The notes under the pieces: model-generated
The model's input: only the letters and a program-made list of their open reading frames with translations
Databases searched by the model: none
Told to the model about the DNA's origin: nothing
Part shown: in pieces, positions 17,323-27,124 of the stretch
How the letters are laid out: each line of letters opens with the position of its first letter
How positions within the stretch are numbered: position 1 is the first letter of the stretch
NCBI GenBank assembly: GCA_022843145.1
Contig: JALHOF010000008.1
Location: forward strand, 124,001 to 188,000
Length of the DNA: 64,000 bases
Source of the DNA: Hyphomicrobium sp.
GTDB lineage: Bacteria > Pseudomonadota > Alphaproteobacteria > Rhizobiales > Hyphomicrobiaceae
Direction: 5' to 3'
Translations under genes and position numbers: made by a program

Positions 17323-18003
17323 TCAGCGCCGCACGGCTTCGATCGAGATCTGGGTCATGAACAGATGATCGAAGCGACCGCCGGTGAGATGCGAGATGAT
17401 CCGCGTGCGATCCGAAAACGGCGTCACCGGCGCCACCTCGTAGACCATGAAACCGGCCCGTTCGAACATCTCCGCATAGCTTTCCGGCGTGAACCAACGC
17501 ATGTGCGTGCGATCGAAAACGCCTTGATCGGCGAGCTGGAAGCGGCCGAGAGCCAGCTCACGGACCACGCGCCAGTGCGCGACATTAGGCGAACTGGCGA
17601 GCACGAGGCCGCCCGGCCGCACGACGCGGGCGAGCTTTTCCAATGCCGCCCACGGATCGACCAGATGCTCGAGAACTTCCGACAGGATCAGCGCGTCGAA
17701 CGCCGCCGGCTGCCAGGGCAGCTCGATCCGCTCGATGTCGCCCACGACGACTTCGCTCAGGACTTCGCGCGCTTCTTCGGCTGCGGCTGGAAACAACTCG
17801 ATGCCCGCATAGTGTCCGGCGCGGCCGCGCGCCATGGCCAGCACGCCGGTCGCACCTGTGCCGCAGCCGACCTCGAGAATGCGCGCCGTATCGTCGTGCG
17901 GCAACCGCTCCACGAAGTCGACGCGGGGGTTGGCGAAGTAGCGATGCGCCTTGGTCTCGTAGGCACGGGCCGTATCGTCGGCCGCCAGCGTTCTCGTCGT
18001 CAC
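17323..18003 (-). CDS. Class I SAM-dependent methyltransferase
   Basis: 226 residues. Motif I is ILEVGCGTGATG (42-53), acidic motif II lies near YAGIELFP, then FDALILSEVLEHLVDPW and the post-motif VVRPGGLVLASSPNVAHW. This is the Methyltransf_11/23 type that methylates small molecules, sugars or quinone precursors. The substrate is unknown. It flanks the polysaccharide locus and points away from the export gene at 18207, so it could methylate a glycan sugar (inference). The ATG is at 18003. Confidence 0.8.
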   Translation of the reverse strand: MTTRTLAADDTARAYETKAHRYFANPRVDFVERLPHDDTARILEVGCGTGATGVLAMARGRAGHYAGIELFPAAAEEAREVLSEVVVGDIERIELPWQPAAFDALILSEVLEHLVDPWAALEKLARVVRPGGLVLASSPNVAHWRVVRELALGRFQLADQGVFDRTHMRWFTPESYAEMFERAGFMVYEVAPVTPFSDRTRIISHLTGGRFDHLFMTQISIEAVRR

Positions 18004-18206
18004 GGTACACTCCAGACGCAGGACAATTCACGTGACGCTAACAACTCGGCCTGAACGCGATGCTAATGCGGCGTGGCATGATCCAAAAAATTTAGTCGAT
18101 TGACTTAGACCAATTTTTACCAGTTCGGGCGTTTCCTGACGGGTGCGGCAGGAGCCTACTCGGGCAATCGCCGTGACGTCGTTCAGTTGCCCCTGCGTAA
18201 GAGTCC

Positions 18207-18806
18207 ATGGTTTTGCGTCACATGCTTGCAGTCACCGGCCGTCTCCTGGCCGCGGCCCTCGCCGCCGCCCTGCTCGTTTCCGCGTGCGCCGACCCCGGCA
18301 GCTACGCGACGCCCGATTTCGCAGCCAAGTCACATGTCGCCGGCCTCGACCGAACGTTCCGGCTCGGCATCGGCGACAAGCTCAAGATCACCGTATTCGG
18401 CGAGGAGAACTTGACCAGCCAGGTCGAGGTCAACTCCGGCGGCGCCATCGCCATCCCGCTCATCGGCGAGGTTCCGGCCAAGGGCAAGACCATCGGCGAG
18501 TTGAAGGATGCGCTCGTGCGCCGCCTCGGCGACGGCTACCTCAAGAACCCCCGCATCAATGTCGAGGTCCTCAACTTCCGCCCGATCTACGTGCATGGCG
18601 AAGTCAAGACCGGCGGCGAGTTCGGCTACAAGAACGGCCTCACCTTCCGCGACGCGGTGGCGATGGCCGGCGGCTACACCTATCGCGCCCAGCAGAACCA
18701 CCTGTTCCTCGTCCGCGAAGGCGGTCAGGAGCAGCGCCTGCCGCTGCCGAGCGACCTTCCCGTCCTCCCCGGCGACAACATCCGCATCCCAGAACGCTTT
18801 TTCTGA
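18207..18806 (+). CDS. Short Wza-like polysaccharide export lipoprotein (OPX)
   Basis: 199 residues. A signal peptide ends in the lipobox LLVSAC with Cys27, so it is lipidated. The Poly_export domain spans roughly 48-125 (FRLGIGDKLKITVFGEENL, GGAIAIPLIGEVPAKGKT, NPRINVEVLNFRPIYVHG), followed by one SLBB-type domain to about 180 (GGEFGYKNGLTFRDAVAMAG). It ends soon after, at RIPERFF, so it lacks the extra SLBB repeats and the C-terminal amphipathic helix that forms the outer-membrane pore in E. coli Wza. It probably conducts polysaccharide through the periplasm together with the barrel encoded next. Confidence 0.87.
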   Translation: MVLRHMLAVTGRLLAAALAAALLVSACADPGSYATPDFAAKSHVAGLDRTFRLGIGDKLKITVFGEENLTSQVEVNSGGAIAIPLIGEVPAKGKTIGELKDALVRRLGDGYLKNPRINVEVLNFRPIYVHGEVKTGGEFGYKNGLTFRDAVAMAGGYTYRAQQNHLFLVREGGQEQRLPLPSDLPVLPGDNIRIPERFF

Positions 18807-18847
18807 AATCAAGCCTCCCTCATCCGCTTAGCGTCAGGTTACCCATC

Positions 18848-20215
18848 GTGCCGTCCGCCCCGTCCAATGCCGAGCCTCGCCAGCGCCGCTTGAAGCGTGC
18901 GTGCCGGCTGTTGGCTGGCGCGACGATGGCAACCGCGACCATGCCGCTGCTCTCCGCGCCCGCGGCAGCTCTCGATCTCGACAGCGACGGCGGTCTGATC
19001 ACCGACACCGTCGCCAGCCGGGACCGTCTCCGCTTCTACGATGCGGCCAAGAAATACGGCGCCGAACGCGTCTCCGACCGCGACCGGGCCTATGCCCAGC
19101 CGGATGGAATGCGCGCCGGCAACTACTTGATCTTCCCGTCGATCGGGACCGCCGTCGTGTTCGACGACAACTTGCTCGGCACAAATCTCGAGCGAATTTC
19201 TGATTTCCGCACCGAATTGACGCCCCAGATCAGTTTCCAGTCGCAACTGCCTCGGCACGTCCTCGACCTGTCGCTCGGCGGCAAGCTCGTCAATCACCTG
19301 AATCAGACAGACCAGGACTACGCGAGTGCGAACGCCCGCCTCGATGGAGCGCTGCATTTCGATCACGCGCACACTATTTCGCTCAACGCGCTGGCCGCTC
19401 TCGAACACGAGGAACGCAGCGACATCACGTCGCCGCGCGACGCGGCCGAACCGGTCGAAGTGCACCACACGCGCATTATCGGCGGCCTGACCCGTGACGT
19501 CGGCAAGCTGTACGGCACGATGTCCGGTGGCTTCGAACGCTGGGACTACCAGGATACTATTTCCGGCGCCGGCGTACCCCTCGACCAAGACGCGCGCGAT
19601 CTCGACGTCGTCAGCGCCCAGATCAAGCTGGGCTACCGCATCTCGCCCGGCTACGAACTCGTCGGAAAACTGCGCGCCCTGAAACAATGGAACCGCGGCG
19701 ACGCCGTCACCGACTATGACGGTATCGGCTATGAGGCCATGGCCGGCGTCGCGTTCGAAACCAATCCGCTGGTCCGCTGGCGGCTGCTCGGCGGCTATGG
19801 CATCCGCGAATACGAGCAGGCCTCGATCGACAGCATCGCCTCGTCGCTTGTCGAGGGGCAGGTGCAATGGCTCGCAACCCAGCGCATGACCATTTACGGC
19901 ACCGCCTCACGCTCGATCGTCGATCGGGTTGGCAGCGAGGTCGGCGGCCGCGTCGAGACGCTGGTGCGCGGCAAGGTCGAGTACGAGTTGCTGCACAATC
20001 TCGTCGCCACGCTCGATGGCGAACTCAAGGATTCCGATTTTATCGGCGTCGCGCGGCAAGATCGCAGCTGGAGCGCGAAGATTGGCCTCGAATACTACCA
20101 CACTAAAAACTGGCTGTTCACCTTTGGGTACGAACATCAATTCCGTGATTCGAACGACAACGACTTCGACCTGACCCGTAATCGGTTCACGGTCGGGGCC
20201 AAGTTTCGCTACTGA
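18848..20215 (+). CDS. Outer-membrane beta-barrel of the polysaccharide export locus (BBP2-like)
   Basis: 455 residues from a GTG at 18848, with CAGGTT just upstream; the longer open frame to 18143 overlaps the previous gene and is a shadow there. The leader RRLKRACRLLAGATMATATM...AAA precedes a segment that repeats strand-length patterns to the terminal Phe-Arg-Tyr: IFPSIGTAVVFDDNLLGTN, GLTRDVGKLYGTMSGGFERW, YRISPGYELVGKLRAL, KNWLFTFGYEHQF. This resembles the putative beta-barrel porin 2 family often found beside Wza/Wzc genes. It is probably the outer-membrane exit for the polymer. It lies 41 bases after the lipoprotein gene and 23 before the Wzc-like gene. Confidence 0.78.
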   Translation: MPSAPSNAEPRQRRLKRACRLLAGATMATATMPLLSAPAAALDLDSDGGLITDTVASRDRLRFYDAAKKYGAERVSDRDRAYAQPDGMRAGNYLIFPSIGTAVVFDDNLLGTNLERISDFRTELTPQISFQSQLPRHVLDLSLGGKLVNHLNQTDQDYASANARLDGALHFDHAHTISLNALAALEHEERSDITSPRDAAEPVEVHHTRIIGGLTRDVGKLYGTMSGGFERWDYQDTISGAGVPLDQDARDLDVVSAQIKLGYRISPGYELVGKLRALKQWNRGDAVTDYDGIGYEAMAGVAFETNPLVRWRLLGGYGIREYEQASIDSIASSLVEGQVQWLATQRMTIYGTASRSIVDRVGSEVGGRVETLVRGKVEYELLHNLVATLDGELKDSDFIGVARQDRSWSAKIGLEYYHTKNWLFTFGYEHQFRDSNDNDFDLTRNRFTVGAKFRY

Positions 20216-20238
20216 GAGAAAGGTTAATCGGCAAGCGC

Positions 20239-22521
20239 ATGTATAGCGGCGGGCGAGGTATGGAGCAGACGGAAGAGGGGGGCAGCGGCCCTAACCTCGA
20301 CCGCGTGCTGTCCGCGCTCAAGCGCCGCTGGAAGATCCCTGCGCTGCTGGCGCTCGCCACCAGTGTCTTGGCCGCTTCCGCCGCGCTGATGATGCCGGAC
20401 CGCTTCGACGCGACTGCCGTGGTCCAGATCGATCCGCGCAAGAAAACCATATCCAATCTCGAAACCGTGGTGTCCGAGCTCAAGGCCGACGCCGCGACCG
20501 TCGAAAGCGAGGTCGAGATCATCCGATCGCGAACGATCGCGCTCAAGGTGATCGAAATCCTAAAGCTGCGCGACGACGCCGACTTCGTACGCGTCTCGCC
20601 GCTCCGCCGCATCGCAAAGGAGATCGGCGTCGATCACCTGATCGGCGACGACGGCGTCTCAGACCGTGACGACGTCTCACGCCTGCTCGACCGCAAAGAC
20701 CCGATCGAAAGCCTGATCGAGCCGCGCGTTCCCGGTTCCGGCGAGCCAGAGAAGGACGAGGTCGCCGTCGCGTTCTCCGAACGGCTGCGCGTCGGCCGTG
20801 TCCGCAGCACGCTTCTGATCAGCATCCGCTTCTCGGCCAGCGACCCGGTCAAGGCCGCGAAAATCGCCAATACCATCGCCGACGTCTACATTTCAGAGCA
20901 ACTCGCCGCCAAGAGGCGCGCCGCCGGCCAGGCGAGCGGCATGCTCGAGGACAAGCTCGAACAGTTGAAAGCGAAACTTTCCGAGGCCGAACGAAAGGTC
21001 GAGGACTACAAGGCCAAGCACAACATCTTCGACAGCGAAGGCCAGATCCTGTCGGAAAAGCAGCTTGCCCGGTTGATGGAACAGACCGTCGTCGCTCGCA
21101 ATGCTTCGAGCGAGGCGCGCGCCAAGTATGAGCAGGGCCAACGGCTCTTGCGCAAGGGCGAGAATGGAGGCGCCATCGCAGAGGTTCTGCAGAGCCATAC
21201 CGTGAGGTTGCTGCGGGAACAGCTCGCGAAAGCAACACGCCACGAAGCGGAACTCGCGACCAAGTATGGTCCCCGCCATCCCGAAATTCAGAAAGTTCGC
21301 GCCGAAGTCGCCGATAGCGAGTCCCAGCTCGCCGCCGAGATCGAGCGCCTGGTGTCGAACCTCAAGAACGAACTCGACGTCGCCGAGAACCGCGAGCGCC
21401 AGCTTTCCTCCAGCCTCGAAGCCCTGAAAGACCAGCAGGTCGTGGCCAAGGATGCCGGCGTCGAGCTGAAGGATCTCCAGCGCGAGGCGACCACCAGCCG
21501 CCAGCTCTTCGAGGCGCTGCTCGCCCGCTTCAAGCAGACCAACGAGACGCAGGATCTCCAACTCGCCGACAGCCGGGTCATCGAGCATGCCGACGTGCCG
21601 CTGTTCCCCGCCGCGCCGAACCGCAAGCAGATCACCCTACTCGCATTGATCGCGGGCCTTGCCGGCGGCATCGCCGTCGTCCTCGTTCTCGAATTCGCCA
21701 CGTCCGGCATCGGCCGGCCTGAGGATGTGGAGCGCGTGTTCGACCTCGCGCATCTGTCATCGGTGCCGTGGGCCTCACGGCCTGGCGAAGCGTTCGATCG
21801 CATGCGCACGATCCGCCTTGTCGTCGCCGAGCCCGCGAGCGCATATGCCGAAGCCATCCGCGGCGCACGGCGCGAAATCGACGTCCGCCGCACGCACGGC
21901 TCCGCGCGCCTGATCCAGATCGCGTCGAGTCTGCCTGGCGAGGGGTCGAGCATCGTCGCGTCGAACCTCGCGCATCATTACGCGCTGACCGGCAACCGCG
22001 TGCTGCTGATCGACGCCGATCTCCGCCGCGCCAACCTCACGCGCGAACTGGCGTCCGGCCGTCCCACGGGACTGCTCGAAGCGCTTGCCGCCAATACCCC
22101 TGTCGAAGCGGCGATCCTGCGCGACGGCCGCACCGGGTTGCATTTCCTACCTGCATGCGGTCCGTTGCCGTCGCACTTGTCGAGCGCCGAGCTGATCTCC
22201 TCGCCAGCGATGGCGGCGGCGCTCGAAAGTCTGAAGAAACAGTTCGACACCATCGTCATCGACGCTCCGCCATTGCTGCCAGTCATCGACGGCCGCGTGC
22301 TCGCGGATCACGCCGACCAGATTGTATTCGTGATGACGTGGCGCAAAACGCCGAAGCAACTCGCCCGCCGCGCGCTCAAGTGCCTCGGCTTCAACCATCG
22401 CAAGGTGGTCGGCGTGGTGATGAACGAGGTCGATCCGGCGATCCTCGAAGATTCGCGCTCGCTGGGCTCAGGCCTCGGGGCACCGCATGTCGCACCCGCT
22501 TCTCAGCGCCGCGCCGCCTGA
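20239..22521 (+). CDS. Wzc-like polysaccharide co-polymerase with altered Walker A
   Basis: 760 residues from the ATG at 20239; an ATG at 20260 is equally possible. Order: cytosolic N-terminus, first membrane helix near 36-55 (IPALLALATSVLAASAALMM), Wzz domain, a long periplasmic coiled coil about 220-430, a GNVR-type segment (FPAAPNRKQITLLALI) leading into the second membrane helix near 460-482, then a MinD-like ATPase domain. Walker A' (LLIDADLRR, Asp592/Asp594) and Walker B (IVIDAPP, Asp675) are intact, but Walker A reads PGEGSS: Ser570 replaces the invariant Lys. The tail ends APASQRRAA with no tyrosine cluster. It probably controls chain length as a structural co-polymerase, without normal tyrosine-kinase activity. 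Confidence 0.88.
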   Translation: MYSGGRGMEQTEEGGSGPNLDRVLSALKRRWKIPALLALATSVLAASAALMMPDRFDATAVVQIDPRKKTISNLETVVSELKADAATVESEVEIIRSRTIALKVIEILKLRDDADFVRVSPLRRIAKEIGVDHLIGDDGVSDRDDVSRLLDRKDPIESLIEPRVPGSGEPEKDEVAVAFSERLRVGRVRSTLLISIRFSASDPVKAAKIANTIADVYISEQLAAKRRAAGQASGMLEDKLEQLKAKLSEAERKVEDYKAKHNIFDSEGQILSEKQLARLMEQTVVARNASSEARAKYEQGQRLLRKGENGGAIAEVLQSHTVRLLREQLAKATRHEAELATKYGPRHPEIQKVRAEVADSESQLAAEIERLVSNLKNELDVAENRERQLSSSLEALKDQQVVAKDAGVELKDLQREATTSRQLFEALLARFKQTNETQDLQLADSRVIEHADVPLFPAAPNRKQITLLALIAGLAGGIAVVLVLEFATSGIGRPEDVERVFDLAHLSSVPWASRPGEAFDRMRTIRLVVAEPASAYAEAIRGARREIDVRRTHGSARLIQIASSLPGEGSSIVASNLAHHYALTGNRVLLIDADLRRANLTRELASGRPTGLLEALAANTPVEAAILRDGRTGLHFLPACGPLPSHLSSAELISSPAMAAALESLKKQFDTIVIDAPPLLPVIDGRVLADHADQIVFVMTWRKTPKQLARRALKCLGFNHRKVVGVVMNEVDPAILEDSRSLGSGLGAPHVAPASQRRAA

Positions 22522-22675
22522 TCTTCCGTGGTCGATGCATGCCGGTGGCCCGCCGTCCAGGCGGCTGAACGATCAAATTTATCCCGTTGTTTTCAGTCAT
22601 TTTTTAGACTGTTCAGGTCTAATGGCGACCAGTGTGTTGGCTGGCGATTTCGATCGCCATGCGCGTGGGTGACAT

Positions 22676-24148
22676 ATGACGGCGACGATGACGACGGCAA
22701 TCGACGAGGCTTCAGCGGACATCACGACGCTGCGGCCGCCACAACATCGCTGGTCACGGCGGATCGCCGCTGACCTCGTCGCGGCGGTTGAAACGCTCAC
22801 CGTTCTCCTCGGCGGCGTCCTCCCTGCCGCGATCTACGCCATCTACGGCGGCATCAAGATGGATTGGGCTCTGATCGTCCAATCAAGCTTTGTCGCCGCG
22901 TTCATCGTGCAGGTGTGTCTGCGCTCGTGGGGTCACTACGACACGCGCCGCATGCACGACTTCCCCCTGGATCCCGCAGGGATGTTCTGGGCGCTTGTCG
23001 TCGGCATCATCGGCGTGCTCGGACTTACTCTGCCTCAGGCTCTCGGCAGCGTTCACATGTGGGTGTGGTACGCGGCTTGGCTGTCTGCCAGCTTCACGTT
23101 CATTCTCATGGTCCGCATGGTCGCCCGGCATATCCTTGCTCGCATGGCCGCCGCCGGGCGCTTCGAACAGACCGTCGCCGTGTTCGGCGCCGGCGCGATC
23201 GCGCGCCGCGTCAGGGATCATCTCTGCGACAAAAGTCTCGGCGTCCATTTCGCCGGCGTCTTCGACGACCGCAGCGGCGAAGATCGTCTCGACACCGCTG
23301 GTCTCGCATTATCGGGCAAGCTCGATGACCTGATCCGCGCTACGCACGATGGTCGTATCGACCAGATCATCATCGCACTTCCGCAGGTCGCCGACCGCCG
23401 CATGGCCGATGTCGCGAAAAAACTCGAACAGCTTCCCGCCAGCCTGCATTTCGTCACGCACATAGCATCCGACATCGTGGATAGCAACGTCGCGCACAAG
23501 GTCTCGAGCCTCGGTCCCGTCGGCCTGATGGACGTCAAGGCGAAGCCGTACTCCGACTGGGGCCCATTCATCAAGGCGATCGAGGATTACGTCCTCGGGT
23601 CCATGCTGCTGATCCTCGCGCTGCCGCTGTTGCCGATCATCGCGCTGGCGATCCGTCTCGACAGCAATGGCCCGGTGTTGTTCCGCCAGCGCCGTCGCGG
23701 CGTCAATCAGCGCATCATCGAAGTACTCAAGTTCCGCACCATGACCGTGATGGAAGACGGCGACGACGTCCGACAGGTTTCCACTAAAGATCCGCGCATT
23801 ACGCGCGTCGGCGCCTATCTCCGCCGCACCAGCCTCGACGAGTTGCCGCAGCTCTGGAACGTGCTGCGTGGCGATATGAGCCTCGTCGGACCACGCCCCC
23901 ATGCGCTCGCGCACGACGACGAATACACCAAGAAGCTCGAGGAATACGCCGCCCGCCATCAGGTCAAGCCCGGCATCACCGGTCTCGCCCAGGTCAAGGG
24001 CTGGCGCGGCGAGACTCCGACCACCGACAGCATGAAGGCGCGGGTCGATCTCGACATCGCCTACATCAAGAACTGGTCGCTGTGGCTCGATCTCAAAATT
24101 CTCGCGCAGACCTTTGGAGCAGTCATCAAGGGCAAGAACGCGATTTGA
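22676..24148 (+). CDS. Undecaprenyl-phosphate glycosyl-1-phosphate transferase (WcaJ/ExoY type)
   Basis: 490 residues. Four or five membrane helices in the first 150 residues are followed by a CoA-binding-like cytosolic region ([15 protein letters not shown]), another membrane segment near 310-330 ([21 protein letters not shown]) and the catalytic Bac_transf domain. The domain motifs are [55 protein letters not shown] and [17 protein letters not shown]. It places the first sugar phosphate (often glucose or galactose) on undecaprenyl phosphate and so starts the repeat unit. It begins 154 bases after the Wzc-like gene. Confidence 0.92.
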   Translation: MTATMTTAIDEASADITTLRPPQHRWSRRIAADLVAAVETLTVLLGGVLPAAIYAIYGGIKMDWALIVQSSFVAAFIVQVCLRSWGHYDTRRMHDFPLDPAGMFWALVVGIIGVLGLTLPQALGSVHMWVWYAAWLSASFTFILMVRMVARHILARMAAAGRFEQTVAVFGAGAIARRVRDHLCDKSLGVHFAGVFDDRSGEDRLDTAGLALSGKLDDLIRATHDGRIDQIIIALPQVADRRMADVAKKLEQLPASLHFVTHIASDIVDSNVAHKVSSLGPVGLMDVKAKPYSDWGPFIKAIEDYVLGSMLLILALPLLPIIALAIRLDSNGPVLFRQRRRGVNQRIIEVLKFRTMTVMEDGDDVRQVSTKDPRITRVGAYLRRTSLDELPQLWNVLRGDMSLVGPRPHALAHDDEYTKKLEEYAARHQVKPGITGLAQVKGWRGETPTTDSMKARVDLDIAYIKNWSLWLDLKILAQTFGAVIKGKNAI

Positions 24149-24237
24149 GCGCGTCACCCACCGATCAGGCGTCGGCAGTGTCGGATGGAGGAGATGGAGC
24201 CGAGCGCTGAAGAGCCTCGAACAAGAGTAACGAGACC

Positions 24238-25599
24238 ATGACGCGAGCCCAATCGGCAACGCCGATCCCGGTCGTCCTCGTCCTGCTGAGCTTTCTCAGC
24301 CCGACGGAGCTGTCGCTTTACGTCGAGGGCCTGCGGCTGCCGCCCCACCGCGTCGCGCTGATCGCACTGTTCCCGTTCGCGCTGATGCGGCTCATCACGC
24401 GGCCCGACGTGCGCATCCGGCTGTACGACCTCATGTTCTTTTTGTTCGGCCTGATGACCGTCGGCGTTTTCGTCTATCACACTGGCGGACACGAGGGCTT
24501 CGTCTATGGCGGATCGCTGGCGCTTGAAAGCGTCGGCGGCTACGTCGTCGCGCGGGCCTATGTGCGCGATTATCCAACAATGCTCGCGACGCTGAAGGCG
24601 CTGTTCTGGACCATCGTCGCCGCTGCCGTCATCGCATTGCCCGAGACGCTTCTCGGCCAGATCTTCACACACGAACTCCTGGCCCAGATCACCGGCTACG
24701 TGCACCCGATCGGCGTCGAGACCCGCGCCGGCCTGACCCGCGCCTACGGCACATTCGATCATCCGATCCACTACGGCACCTTCTGCGCCGCGATGTTTGC
24801 GCTGTTCGTCTATGCCGAACGGACCACCACGTCCGCACGCAAGCTCACCGTGTTCTTCGTCCTCGCCACTTCGCTCGGCCTGTCGTCGGCGCCGCTCCTC
24901 TGCCTCGGGCTTCAGGCCGGCATGATCGTCTGGGAGACGTCGACCCGCGGTATGCCCTCGCGGTCCTCGCTGACCCTCGTCGTGCTTACCGGTCTCTACA
25001 TCGGGGCGTCCATGTTCTCGAACCGCTCACCGATCGCATTTGTCGCCACCGGCATGACCTTCGACAGCTGGACTGGCTACTACCGACTCCAGATCTGGGA
25101 GCACGGAATGAACAACGTCTGGGCCAATCCGTGGACAGGGATCGGGCTTGCCGAGTGGGAGCGCCCATGGTGGATGGTGTCCTCGACCGTCGACGCGTTC
25201 TGGCTTGTCGTGACGATGCGCCAGGGCATCCCGTCGTTTGTCGTTCTGGCCATCGCTATCGCGCTCTTGGGCCGCGCCGTCGTCAAGCGGTCGAGCCGCA
25301 ACCCCGATCTCAGGATGCGCAAGCTGATGCAGGGCTGGATGATGTCGCTGATCGCGCTCTGCCTGATCGGCGCCACGGTCCACTACTGGAACGTGCTCTA
25401 CGCCTACTTCTTTTTCTTCCTCGGTTTGGGCGGCGCGCTGGCCGATCCACGGCGCGCACCCGCGCCCGCCATCGTCAGCTCCACTCAGACCTCGAACCGC
25501 TCGCGGTCCGCGATGCCCGGTCCGCGCGGTCCGACGCATGAACCCGTCTTCGCCCACCCGGGCCTGCCCTATGGCCGCATGGCTGACGCGCGGCGTTGA
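24238..25599 (+). CDS. O-antigen ligase/polymerase-like membrane protein (Wzy family)
   Basis: 453 residues with about 11 hydrophobic segments and a periplasmic loop, the plan of Wzy/WaaL proteins. The region TRAYGTFDHPIHYGTFCAAMFALF (about 172-195) is typical of the O-antigen_lig family. The final 45 residues are hydrophilic and Pro/Arg-rich. In this setting it most likely polymerises lipid-linked repeat units on the periplasmic side of the inner membrane; ligation to lipid A is the alternative. The downstream gene is convergent. Confidence 0.8.
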   Translation: MTRAQSATPIPVVLVLLSFLSPTELSLYVEGLRLPPHRVALIALFPFALMRLITRPDVRIRLYDLMFFLFGLMTVGVFVYHTGGHEGFVYGGSLALESVGGYVVARAYVRDYPTMLATLKALFWTIVAAAVIALPETLLGQIFTHELLAQITGYVHPIGVETRAGLTRAYGTFDHPIHYGTFCAAMFALFVYAERTTTSARKLTVFFVLATSLGLSSAPLLCLGLQAGMIVWETSTRGMPSRSSLTLVVLTGLYIGASMFSNRSPIAFVATGMTFDSWTGYYRLQIWEHGMNNVWANPWTGIGLAEWERPWWMVSSTVDAFWLVVTMRQGIPSFVVLAIAIALLGRAVVKRSSRNPDLRMRKLMQGWMMSLIALCLIGATVHYWNVLYAYFFFFLGLGGALADPRRAPAPAIVSSTQTSNRSRSAMPGPRGPTHEPVFAHPGLPYGRMADARR

Positions 25600-25677
25600 C
25601 GCCGCCTGGTTTGGTCATCCGGGTGCGCGTCACCGCGCCCCAATTCCCGTCATGCGCCCTTCCCAGCGGCAAGCTGG

Positions 25678-25700
25678 ATCCCGGCAACAAGCGCCGGGAT
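25678..25700. repeat. Palindromic intergenic repeat half-unit
   Basis: ATCCCGGC (25678-25685) pairs with GCCGGGAT (25693-25700) around AACAAGC, inside TGGATCCCGGCAACAAGCG...GATGA. The same unit, with mirror-image partner, occurs at 52525-52614. Here it sits between convergent genes, where it can also act as a terminator hairpin. Confidence 0.7.
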
Positions 25701-25707
25701 GAACATA

Positions 25708-26934
25708 TTACGCCACTGCGCGCGCGGGCGCGTCCGCTCCGTCGTACCGCAAGCCCAGATCGAGGATCGCGCGTCGCACCAGTTCCGCCTTCGCATCCCA
25801 GCTCTCGGGCGTCACCCGCGCATGCGCCGACGCCGCGTCGAACGGCTCGGCCAATGCCCTTCTGATCGCGGATGCAAATTGATCCGGACCTTCCGCGACC
25901 CGCACCAAATCGCGCCAACCGTCGAGCGCCGCGAAGTCCGTCGTCACCACCGGACGTCCGACCGCCAGATATTCCTTGAGCTTGACCGGATTGCAGGCCT
26001 TGATCCACTCGCTGCGGTTCCACGGCATGATCAGCACGTCCATCGCCGCCATGTACTTCGCGATCATTTCATAGGGCTTCCTGCCCGTGAACTTGACGTT
26101 CGGCAGTGTGCACCAGTCATCAGGCAGCGACGAGCCGCCGATCATCACGAATTGCACGTCCGCGAGTTGCCGCGCGACCGCCAGGAACAGCTCGGGGTCG
26201 AAGGTATGTGCGTCGATGCCTCCGATGAAGCCCACACGCGGCCGCTTCAGGTAGCTGACATCGCCCGGCCCTCTCGACTTCTCTTTTCCGGCCGCGACAA
26301 ACGCGTCGAGCTCGACTCCGTGCGTCACAAGCAACTGCCGCTTCACCGTGCCCGCCTCCTCCTGCATCAGGTGTGGCGCGGCATAGACGACGAGATCCGC
26401 CTGCTGCTTCAGCGACGCGATCTGACGGCCCAGCACTTCGGGATCGCCCTCGGGGAACGCCTCGAAACGGTCAGTGCGCTGCATCAATACCGCCACCTCG
26501 CCGAACGCGCCGGCCAGCGCCTGCCCGGCCGGGCAATGCACCCACAGCACCGGCCGCCGGATGCCCGCACGCTGCGCGGCGAGCTTGATCTGCGGCGCAA
26601 GCGCCCAGCCCGTCAACTTCTGGCCGGTCGCGCCCGGCACGGACACGGGAGAGAACACCCAGAAGTTGTTCTCGACGTTGACGACGCCACGCGCGAGGCT
26701 TTTCAGTTTGCGCTGGATGCGCTCCATGAACATCTTGTCGCCGGTGACGCTTGGCATGCGCACAGCGATCGAGTTGACGAATAGCACCGGCATCCGCTTA
26801 GCCAGCCGTCGCATGATCTGGAAATCGAAATGGCCGCGGTTGTGATACCACCAGTCCTCGCCGCCGATGCAGATGATGCCGTCGAACGCCCCCCGACCCT
26901 CTGAGAAGTGTTCGTCGGCGCTATGCCCATCCAT
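25708..26934 (-). CDS. Glycosyltransferase, GT4-like
   Basis: 408 residues from the ATG at 26934, with GGGAGAG upstream; an ATG at 26982 would add 16 basic residues. Two Rossmann-like halves: IICIGGEDWWYHNRGHFDFQ at the start, and the second fold with RVGFIGGIDAHTFDPELFL and FVMIGGSSLPDDW. The donor-site helix is NPVKLKEYLAVGRPVVTTD, whose Lys/Glu-x7-Glu style layout is close to the EX7E motif. It is predicted to add a sugar from a nucleotide donor to the lipid-linked unit. It is transcribed toward the polymerase gene and divergently from the next glycosyltransferase gene, with about 190 bases between starts. Confidence 0.82.
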   Translation of the reverse strand: MDGHSADEHFSEGRGAFDGIICIGGEDWWYHNRGHFDFQIMRRLAKRMPVLFVNSIAVRMPSVTGDKMFMERIQRKLKSLARGVVNVENNFWVFSPVSVPGATGQKLTGWALAPQIKLAAQRAGIRRPVLWVHCPAGQALAGAFGEVAVLMQRTDRFEAFPEGDPEVLGRQIASLKQQADLVVYAAPHLMQEEAGTVKRQLLVTHGVELDAFVAAGKEKSRGPGDVSYLKRPRVGFIGGIDAHTFDPELFLAVARQLADVQFVMIGGSSLPDDWCTLPNVKFTGRKPYEMIAKYMAAMDVLIMPWNRSEWIKACNPVKLKEYLAVGRPVVTTDFAALDGWRDLVRVAEGPDQFASAIRRALAEPFDAASAHARVTPESWDAKAELVRRAILDLGLRYDGADAPARAVA

Positions 26935-27124
26935 CCGCTCTCTCCCTCGCTCGCGGGCCGCGACGGCTCGCGCGGCGATCATCGCCCGCCCGCGTTAATC
27001 TTCTGTTGAGGACGGCTCCCGGCACGACGCCTTAACGGGCGATTAGCCGCTCGGCGCTACGGTGGTTCTCGATTTTCCGTGCGTGCCAGAACAATGTCCG
27101 CCCCAACCGAGACAGCGAAAGCCG

